Position numbers and translations under genes: made by a program. Shown here one piece after another: positions 58,243 to 64,000 of a stretch of DNA of 64,000 nt (its first letter is position 1; every line of letters starts with the position of its first letter). The notes under the pieces are model-generated. The model was not told where the DNA came from and did no database searches. It was given only the letters and a program-made list of their open reading frames with translations. This DNA is from Catenulispora pinisilvae. GTDB taxonomy: Bacteria > Actinomycetota > Actinomycetes > Streptomycetales > Catenulisporaceae. The DNA lies in assembly GCF_015356865.1 (NCBI RefSeq), contig NZ_JAAFZA010000013.1:1-64000 (forward strand), written 5' to 3'.

Positions 58243-59580
58243 ATGGGGCGCGGAGCGGAACGTGGCACCGGCCCGGGCGCGGGCGGCGATGTCACGCGCC
58301 CGGGCGCCGGTCCGTTGGCGGTGGCGGGTGCGAGTGCGGGCGGACCTGCCGAGGTGAATGGCTCGGCGCCGATGCCCGAAACCGGTTCGGCGAGTACCAC
58401 CGAGGTCGATGCCTCGGCACCGGGGCCGGTGCCCGACTCGGCTGCGGCCGGCGAGCTGGGCGGCGATCTGTCTGCGAATCCTGATCGTTCAGCGATCGAT
58501 GACCCGGCCACCACCAGTGCCGCCTCCCCTCGCCGGCTAACCCGTCGCCCGGCCCGCCCCACCATCGCGCTCCTGGCCGCGACCGCGGTCCTCCTGCTCG
58601 CGGTGCTCGTCTCCAGCCTCGGCGGCGCCGCGGGTCTGCCCGTGCTCGGTACCACCGAGGCGTTGCTCGACAAGCTCCCCTTCGTCGACATCCACACCGG
58701 GCTCGGGCCGGTGCAGCTGAGTGTGCTCAATGAGATCCGGCTGCCGCGCGTGGTGTTGGCGACGCTGGTCGGTGCGCTGCTCGCGCAGGCCGGGGCCGCG
58801 TATCAGGGAGTGTTCCGCAATCCGTTGTCCGACTCCGGGACGATCGGCGCTTCGGCCGGTGCCGGTATGGCCGCGACGCTCGTCATCGTCTACGGCGGCG
58901 GGCCGGAGCACACCGTGGCGGGCATCGGCGCGGTGCCGCTGGCTGCCTTCGTCGGGGCGCTCGGCGGGGTGCTGGCCAGCTACGTGCTCGGCACGCTCGT
59001 GGGGCGCGGTGGCACCGCCTCGCTGATCCTCGCCGGCGTCGCGGTCAGTTCGTTCGTGGGGGCGGTGCAGACCTTCGTCATGCAGCGCAGCACCGCGGAT
59101 GTGCGGCAGGTGTACTCGTGGCTGTTCGGGAGCTTCGCCGCGTCCGACTGGTCCCTGGTGCGGCTGGCCCTGCCCTACGCCGTCATCAGCGTCCTGATCG
59201 TCAGTGTGCACGCCCGGCACCTGGACGTCCTGGCTCTCGGTGACGACGAGGCGGCCACGCTCGGCCTGCACCCGGTGCGCACCCGCCTGATCGTCCTGGC
59301 GGCGGCCTCGCTGGCCACCGCCACAGCCGTCGCGGTGAGCGGCATCATCGGCTTCGTCGGCCTGGTGGTGCCGCACGTCGTGCGGCGCGTCGCGGGCCCG
59401 GGCCACCGGCTGCTGCTGCCGATGAGCCTGCTGGTGGGCGGTGCGTTCCTGGTGCTGGCCGACCTGCTGGCCCGCACCGCGCTGGCCCCGGCCGAGCTGC
59501 CGATCGGCGTGGTCACCTCGTTCGTCGGCGCGCCGTTCTTCCTGGTCATCCTGCGCGCGACCCGGGAGCGCGACCGGTGA
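58243..59580 (+). CDS. BtuC-type (FecCD) ABC permease with long N-terminal extension
   Basis: 445 residues. From about residue 100 onward it is an ordinary FecCD permease of about ten TM helices, with VLNEIRLPRVVLATLVGALLA, YQGVFRNPLSDSGTIG and GIIGFVGLVVPHVVRR (the coupling-loop region). The first 100 residues are Gly/Ala/Pro/Ser-rich and hydrophilic, unlike typical permeases of about 340. The ATG at 58243 has no good ribosome site, so a later start is possible; the frame is nonetheless open with coding-like base use. It follows the btuF-like gene by nine bases and overlaps the ATPase gene by 4 bp. Confidence 0.9.
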   Translation: MGRGAERGTGPGAGGDVTRPGAGPLAVAGASAGGPAEVNGSAPMPETGSASTTEVDASAPGPVPDSAAAGELGGDLSANPDRSAIDDPATTSAASPRRLTRRPARPTIALLAATAVLLLAVLVSSLGGAAGLPVLGTTEALLDKLPFVDIHTGLGPVQLSVLNEIRLPRVVLATLVGALLAQAGAAYQGVFRNPLSDSGTIGASAGAGMAATLVIVYGGGPEHTVAGIGAVPLAAFVGALGGVLASYVLGTLVGRGGTASLILAGVAVSSFVGAVQTFVMQRSTADVRQVYSWLFGSFAASDWSLVRLALPYAVISVLIVSVHARHLDVLALGDDEAATLGLHPVRTRLIVLAAASLATATAVAVSGIIGFVGLVVPHVVRRVAGPGHRLLLPMSLLVGGAFLVLADLLARTALAPAELPIGVVTSFVGAPFFLVILRATRERDR

Positions 59581-60380
59581 GCGCGGTCAAGGCCGCCGGG
59601 GCGTGGGTGAGGCTGGACCGCAAGCCGATCCTGCGCGGCGTGGACCTGACCGTGGCCGCCGGCTCGTGGCACGCGGTCCTCGGTCCGAACGGCGCGGGGA
59701 AGTCCACGCTGCTCAAGGCGGTCGTCGGCATCCTGCCCTACCAAGGCGAGATCCAGGTCGGCGGCGAGGCGGTCGCGAAGCTGGCCGCGAAGGCCCGGGC
59801 CCGGTTGATCGCCTACGTCCCGCAGCAGCCGCAGCTCCCCGCCGACATGACCGTCGCCGAGTACGTCCTGCTCGGCCGCACCCCGCACCTGGGGTACCTC
59901 GGCGTCGAGTCCCGCACCGACCGCGCGGTCGCGGACGGCGCGCTGGAGCGCCTGGACCTCGCCGGGTTCGCCGGCCGCCGGCTCGGCGCGATGTCCGGCG
60001 GCGAACGCCAGCGCGTGGTCCTGGCCCGGGCCCTGGCCCAGCAGGCAGGCGTGCTGTTGCTGGACGAGCCGACCACCGCGCTGGACCTGGGACACCAGCA
60101 ACAGGTCCTGGATCTGGTCGACGAACTCCGTTCCACCGAGGGCCTGACCGTCATCAGTACCCTGCACGACCTCAGCCTCGCCGCGCAGTATGCCGACGAC
60201 CTCACCTTGCTGGTCGACGGCGCGGTCGTCGCCCGCGGCACGGCCCGCGAAGTCCTTACCGAGCAACGGATCGCCGAGCACTACGGAGCCCGCGTGCGGG
60301 TCTTCGACGACGGCGCCGGGCGCCCCGTCATCCACCTGGTCCGCGATGGCCGACTGGTCCGCGAAAGCCGATCTGGCTAA
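59577..60380 (+). CDS. BtuD-type ABC ATPase
   Basis: 267 residues from GTG 59577 overlapping the permease stop (GTGA). Walker A GPNGAGKST, Q-loop YVPQQPQL, signature MSGGERQRVVLARAL, Walker B VLLLDEPTTALD, switch STLHDLS. Completes the riboswitch-controlled corrinoid importer with the btuF-like and btuC-like genes. Its last 4 bp overlap the end of the convergent binding-protein gene. Confidence 0.92.
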   Translation: MSAVKAAGAWVRLDRKPILRGVDLTVAAGSWHAVLGPNGAGKSTLLKAVVGILPYQGEIQVGGEAVAKLAAKARARLIAYVPQQPQLPADMTVAEYVLLGRTPHLGYLGVESRTDRAVADGALERLDLAGFAGRRLGAMSGGERQRVVLARALAQQAGVLLLDEPTTALDLGHQQQVLDLVDELRSTEGLTVISTLHDLSLAAQYADDLTLLVDGAVVARGTAREVLTEQRIAEHYGARVRVFDDGAGRPVIHLVRDGRLVRESRSG

Positions 60381-61729
60381 GGCGAATAAGCAACCTGAGG
60401 AACGTCATAGCAGTTCGTGTCCATATCGGGCACCCGGGTCACCCAGCCGCCCTGCCCGCCGTTCGCAGAGTCCTGCCACTGCGCGACGTCGAAGCACGCG
60501 TGCGTCGTTCCGGTCGGTGCCTTCACATCGAACTGCGCCGGCGTGATGATCCCGTGCGCGTCATAAGGCTTCCCGGAGTTCATGAACTTCTCGACGCACA
60601 CCCGCGTCACATCCGCCCCGCACGAAGCCACCGCGTCGGTGAGCCACTGCGCCGAAGCCCAGCCGTCGATCTCCCACTCCGACAGCTTCCCCTGCCGATC
60701 CGGGAAGTACTTCGCCATCGCGTCCCGGAACGCCTTCACCGCCGGGTTCGACGTGTCCTCGTAGTTGGCGTCGGAGGAGTTCGCGTACAACAGATTCCGG
60801 CACTTCGGCGCGTCCTTGTAGGTCGTGGCGACCGTGGCGTCCCAACTCTGCACGGTCGTGAACTTCGCCTTGATCGGCACCCCGGCGTCCTCGATCGCCT
60901 TGCACAGCCGGGCGTTCCCGTCGGTGTCGATGGTGTCGAAGACGACGTCCACGCCCTTGTTCTTCATGTCCAGCGCCGCGGAATCGAAGTCGGCCAACGC
61001 AATGTCCAGCTGCTCCGGGACGACCGTGAAGCCCTCCTTGCGCAACGCCTCGGCTTCGTAGGAGGCGTACCGCGCCGAGTCGGCCTGGTTGTACGACACG
61101 AGCCCGGCGACGTGCGCGCCCAACACGGTCTTCGCATAGTGCTCGGCCTCAGTGGACGAATACAGCTTCCCCTGCCAGCCGATGCTCTTGCCGTCGCGCG
61201 GATAGTCGCTGCCGTATATCGAGTACAGGTGTGGGTACTGGTCGTACGCGTTGCTGATGGGCTCGCCGCCGATGTCCGGCACGTCCTTGGCCGAGACGTA
61301 GGACGCGCCGTCGTACTGGAAGATCGAGTTCCCGGCGAACGCGAACACCTTGTCCTGGTCGATCAGCGTGTGCGCGCAGGACACGTCGGTCCCGCCGACA
61401 CCTTGGTCGTCGCATGTGACGAAGCTGATCTGCCGGCCGTTGATCCCGCCGGCGGCGTTCAGCGCCTTGAAGAACGCCTGCGCGCCGTACATCGGGCCGG
61501 AGAAGGTGTCCGGGCCGAGCAGCGAGTCCACCGAATCGATCATCCCGATCTTGATCGAGGCCGGGGTGACGCCGATATCGCTGGCCGGGTTCGCCGAGGC
61601 GGCAGCGGTCGAGCCTGCGCCCGGGGCCGCGGGGTTCTGGGAGGTGAAGGCCGAATCCGGCAACCGGGTGCCGCACGCCGCGGATCCGAGCAGCGTCAGA
61701 CCCGCTCCGAGCACGAAGATCCGCCGCAT
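60377..61729 (-). CDS. Branched-chain-amino-acid-type substrate-binding lipoprotein
   Basis: 450 residues. Lipoprotein signal ends LLGSAACG. A Ser/Ala linker leads to a two-lobe Leu/Ile/Val-binding-protein fold (Peripla_BP_6): IKIGMIDSVDSLLGPDTFSG, FFKALNAAGGINGRQISFVTCDDQG, a hinge, and GKLSEWEIDGWASAQWL near the end. There are six or more cysteines outside the signal. No permease or ATPase adjoins, so it is an orphan: a receptor for a shared transporter or a sensor. ATG at 61729 with GGGAGGG. Ligand unknown. Confidence 0.85.
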   Translation of the reverse strand: MRRIFVLGAGLTLLGSAACGTRLPDSAFTSQNPAAPGAGSTAAASANPASDIGVTPASIKIGMIDSVDSLLGPDTFSGPMYGAQAFFKALNAAGGINGRQISFVTCDDQGVGGTDVSCAHTLIDQDKVFAFAGNSIFQYDGASYVSAKDVPDIGGEPISNAYDQYPHLYSIYGSDYPRDGKSIGWQGKLYSSTEAEHYAKTVLGAHVAGLVSYNQADSARYASYEAEALRKEGFTVVPEQLDIALADFDSAALDMKNKGVDVVFDTIDTDGNARLCKAIEDAGVPIKAKFTTVQSWDATVATTYKDAPKCRNLLYANSSDANYEDTSNPAVKAFRDAMAKYFPDRQGKLSEWEIDGWASAQWLTDAVASCGADVTRVCVEKFMNSGKPYDAHGIITPAQFDVKAPTGTTHACFDVAQWQDSANGGQGGWVTRVPDMDTNCYDVPQVAYSP

Positions 61730-61816
61730 CGGCCCTCCCGCGAGGTGGTACCGGCATGGAACCGCGTGTGTCAGGACCCGATATCCCTACCGGACCCGGG
61801 AAGAGCCTAGCCCGCC

Positions 61817-62170
61817 TCAGGGATCCACGCTCGTGGTCCCGGCACTGGTCCCGCTGCTGTCCACGCCGCCGCTCCCGGTCGTCACCGAGACCGCCGGCGG
61901 GGGCTGGCCGCCGCCGCCAGGGAGCACCACGGTGCCGCTGGAGTGCGCGACCGCCGCGATCCCGGCGACCATGCCGAAGCCCGCGACGCACAACGCCCCG
62001 GCCGCCAGGCCGGTGCGCACCCGCTGGCGGTGCCGGATGCGATCGCCGAGGACCTCCACGGTCGCGATCACGTCGTCCAGGTCCGGCAGCCCGGGTTCCC
62101 CGGCGGCGAAGGCGGTCCCGATCAGACCGCGCATCGCGTCCTCGCCCGCGGACGCGTCCACCGCGTTCAT
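61817..62170 (-). CDS. Single-TM protein paired with the SigE-type sigma factor (possible anti-sigma)
   Basis: 117 residues from ATG 62170 (GGGAGGAC upstream). A cytoplasmic N-terminal part of about 48 residues (MRGLIGTAFAAGEPGLPDLDDVI) is followed by a TM helix (GLAAGALCVAGFGMVAGIAAV) and a Gly/Ser/Thr/Pro-rich extracellular tail. It lies 35 bp after the sigma factor gene. Small TM proteins in this position are often regulators of SigE-type factors, but no zinc anti-sigma motif is present. Confidence 0.7.
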   Translation of the reverse strand: MNAVDASAGEDAMRGLIGTAFAAGEPGLPDLDDVIATVEVLGDRIRHRQRVRTGLAAGALCVAGFGMVAGIAAVAHSSGTVVLPGGGGQPPPAVSVTTGSGGVDSSGTSAGTTSVDP

Positions 62171-62205
62171 CCGTGTCCTCCCTTCGCCGACTCCGTGCCC
62201 ATCGC

Positions 62206-62700
62206 TCAGACCGCCTGGTGTACAGACGAGTCGAGAAGTCCTTTGAGTTTCGCCAACGCCCGCGCGGTGTCCGACTTCACAGTGTTGGCCTTCATCCCGA
62301 GTGCCTCGGCTGTCGCCTCCACACTCAAATCGTCCCAGAACCGCAGCGCCACGACCGCCCTCTGTCGTGGCGAGAGCTGCTTGAGCGCCGCCATCAGCGC
62401 CAGCCGGGTCTCGATCTCCGGTTCCTCGACGCCGGAGTCGGGCACCTCGGCGATGGCGACCTCGTGGTTGCGGCGCTTGCGCGACTCGTCGATATACGTG
62501 CGCACCAGGACCTGGCGCGCGTAGGAGTCGACGGCCTCCACCGCGCGTACCCGAGACCAGGCCACGAACAGCTTGGCGAGGGTCTGTTGGGTCAGATCCT
62601 GCGCCTGGTGCCAGTCCCCGCACAGCAGATAGGCGGTTCGCCGCAGGGCGCCCTGGCGGGCGCTGACGAACTCCCGGAAATCGTCTGTTCCCGACCGCAT
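62206..62700 (-). CDS. SigE-type ECF RNA polymerase sigma factor
   Basis: 164 residues. Sigma-2: FREFVSARQGALRRTAYLLCGDWHQAQDLTQQTLAKLFVAW; sigma-4: LSPRQRAVVALRFWDDLSVEATAEALGMKANTVKSD. This is the short SACE/SigE-like group common in actinobacteria. ATG at 62700 with AAGG just upstream. Operon with the one-TM protein downstream. Confidence 0.92.
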   Translation of the reverse strand: MRSGTDDFREFVSARQGALRRTAYLLCGDWHQAQDLTQQTLAKLFVAWSRVRAVEAVDSYARQVLVRTYIDESRKRRNHEVAIAEVPDSGVEEPEIETRLALMAALKQLSPRQRAVVALRFWDDLSVEATAEALGMKANTVKSDTARALAKLKGLLDSSVHQAV

Positions 62701-62827
62701 CCTTAATCAGTGGCCTTCACAAGTGTCGGCAGCGTACTGGGACTGCTAAGTGCCTGGACTGCTCAGGTGGTGCTGGGCCGTGCCGGTGGCGCTGATCAGA
62801 CAGAAGAGAACGCTAGGCGGCGGGCCG

Positions 62828-63733
62828 TCAGTTGCCCACGAGCGAGGCGGTCAGCAGGCCGAGCACCGCCGTGGCGGCGTCGGCCGCCGGGCCGGTGTCC
62901 GGACCGGTTTCCAAGTCGTAATACCCGGCGTCGTCCTTGGCATACCCGCGAGTGTAGGTGAGCACGACGTACCGGCCGCGGCGCTGTGCCACGACGGCGA
63001 TCGTCGTCCCGCTGCCGGTGTCCGTGTAGACGAAGACGCCCTGCGAGTTGTCCCAGGACGGCGCGACCTCGCCGATGCCGCCGCCGACGACGGGCTTCTT
63101 GTCCGCGGGCCCGCCACAGTTGGCCGCGCTCGGGTCGATCGTCCCCATGGCGCCCACGGCGGTCTGGGCGGCGTCCGCGCTCTGATAGGCGATCGCCGTG
63201 CTGACCACCCAGTGCGCGGGGTTGCCGTCGCCGGCCGGGGTGGAGTTCGACCCCGACGGACTCGACGTCGAGGACGAGCCCTTGTGGCTGGAGCTGTGGC
63301 CGGACGTGGGGGCCGAAGGCGTCGGCGGCGCCGTCGGCGTCCCGGCCGCGCCGCCGGAGAGCTGGTCGGCCCGGAAGTAGGTGGTGACCGGCTGGAGCGT
63401 GGTCTGCTTGGTGTCGATGATGTTCTTCGTGCAGGCCCACGCCTGCTTGAGCAGAATCTTGGACGGGTCGGCGTCGGTCCACGTGGACCAGCTGCTGTCG
63501 GTGGCGAACGAGCTGTCCAGCTCCTGCGGGGTGAGCTGTAGCGAGTTCAGGACCTGGACGTCGTTCTCGTTGGCATTGGCGTTGGCGTCCGCCTGGGACT
63601 GCGACGCCGCCGCGTTCGCCGCCGCGGATCCGCTCCCCGAGGAGGAACCGGAGCACGCTGTCATCGAGACCGCGGCTAGCACCGAGGCCGCGCCCGCGGC
63701 GGCGCAGCGCGAAAACCGCCGAGATATCCGCAT
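62828..63733 (-). CDS. Lipoprotein of unknown function
   Basis: 301 residues from ATG 63733 (GGGGAGGC upstream; an earlier ATG at 63790 was not used). Lipoprotein signal with SMTACSG, Cys27. A long Ala/Ser/Asn/Gln linker is followed by a globular domain with TDSSWSTWTDADPSKILLKQAWAC, a second Ser/Pro/Gly linker (SHKGSSSTSSPSGSN), and a C-terminal half (AIAYQSADAAQTAV, VVAQRRGRYVVLTYTRGYA). It is not a family I recognise; the C-terminal strands resemble the PknH-sensor/LpqN type only loosely. Confidence 0.72.
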   Translation of the reverse strand: MRISRRFSRCAAAGAASVLAAVSMTACSGSSSGSGSAAANAAASQSQADANANANENDVQVLNSLQLTPQELDSSFATDSSWSTWTDADPSKILLKQAWACTKNIIDTKQTTLQPVTTYFRADQLSGGAAGTPTAPPTPSAPTSGHSSSHKGSSSTSSPSGSNSTPAGDGNPAHWVVSTAIAYQSADAAQTAVGAMGTIDPSAANCGGPADKKPVVGGGIGEVAPSWDNSQGVFVYTDTGSGTTIAVVAQRRGRYVVLTYTRGYAKDDAGYYDLETGPDTGPAADAATAVLGLLTASLVGN

Positions 63734-63846
63734 GTCGCGGTGCCTCCCCAGACGAGTACTGATGTTCCAACTGATGTTCCAGCTGCTCAAGTTCTCGGCA
63801 CTCTACACTGCGGACTTTCACGTTGAAGAGGCGTTCCAGGGCAGGT

Positions 63847-64000
63847 CTACAACACTGTGACCTCAAGGTCACCGGCGGCATACGCGCGGCGCACTTCTTT
63901 CTTGTCGAACTTGCCCACCGAGGTCTTCGGGACCGTCTCGAGAAAGGTCCAACGCTCGGGAAGCTGCCATTTCGGGATCAGTCCCGACAGATACTCGCGG
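63847..64000 (-). CDS. AMP-forming acyl-CoA synthetase/ligase, C-terminal end (5' part outside window)
   Basis: The last 50 codons read on the minus strand from the right edge. LIPKWQLPERWTFLETVPKT and SVGKFDKKEVRR are the A10 motif region of the ANL superfamily, where Lys of GKFDKK is the adenylation lysine. Stop at 63847-63849. Long-chain acyl-CoA ligases of this type (fadD-like) end this way. Confidence 0.85.
   Translation of the reverse strand, partial: REYLSGLIPKWQLPERWTFLETVPKTSVGKFDKKEVRRAYAAGDLEVTVL

Overview
The window is high-GC (roughly 70% by eye) and reads as the chromosome of an actinobacterium, probably a filamentous one of the Streptomyces/Catenulispora kind. Supporting evidence: a WhiB-family protein (WblA/WhiB4 type) beside a class A penicillin-binding protein, a pair of ArsA-like ATPases, a Ser/Thr receptor kinase, a MarP-type protease, an F420-type LLM oxidoreductase, frequent GTG starts, GTGA/ATGA overlaps between genes, and possible leaderless genes. 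The genus is inference; no rRNA or tRNA gene was seen.

Layout. 1-6.4 kb: a CocE-type hydrolase (runs off the left edge), a YfcC/DcuC-type carrier, an unrecognised 474-residue protein, an SDR and a secreted protein. 6.4-16.7 kb: half of a conserved actinobacterial core block: PBP (ponA2-like), wblA, an MBL hydrolase-Nudix-RidA-DUF4177 operon, a Ser/Thr kinase, two ArsA ATPases and crp. 50.1-54.7 kb: the other half: nth, a CoA-type Nudix gene, marP, a YdjM-like membrane protein and an ephE-like hydrolase. In Mycobacterium tuberculosis these families sit together (Rv3670-Rv3682). Here about 33 kb lies between crp and nth.

The 16.7-50.1 kb segment is rich in regulators and defence-type genes: MocR/AhpD-like, a NarL-type two-component system, an MHS transporter broken by one in-frame TAG, an EmrB exporter with divergent TetR and palindromic operators, an aminoglycoside-phosphotransferase-like protein, an arylamine N-acetyltransferase, a Tet(M)/OtrA-like ribosomal protection protein with a candidate leader ORF, a GntR-ABC operon, an alcohol dehydrogenase, a GH114-like lipoprotein, a MerR/DUF4188 pair, an LLM oxidoreductase, an S41 protease, an ECF42 sigma factor with its DGPF/YCII partner, an ECF41 sigma factor with AhpD-like targets, DUF6882/zinc-ribbon/DUF1062 genes, a second EF-Tu without any cysteine, and a DUF1772/TetR pair. 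No integrase or transposase is present. At 38.38-39.72 kb a gene-free stretch forms a 1.34-kb imperfect inverted repeat with four alternating copies of a 70-bp unit; this is the least explained structure here.

54.8-64 kb: an Eis-like acetyltransferase, a crotonase, a cobalamin riboswitch followed by a btuFCD-like B12 uptake operon, a branched-chain-amino-acid-type binding lipoprotein, a SigE-type ECF sigma factor with a one-TM partner, a lipoprotein, and the C-terminus of an acyl-CoA ligase running off the right edge.

Regulatory logic visible in sequence: ECF41-type promoters (TGTCACA-N16-CGTC-like) precede the ECF41 gene and two AhpD-like genes; an ECF42-type promoter (TGTCGA-N17-CGTC) precedes the DGPF gene; three CRP-like boxes (TGTGA-N6-TCACA-like) lie in the island while crp itself lies at its left border.
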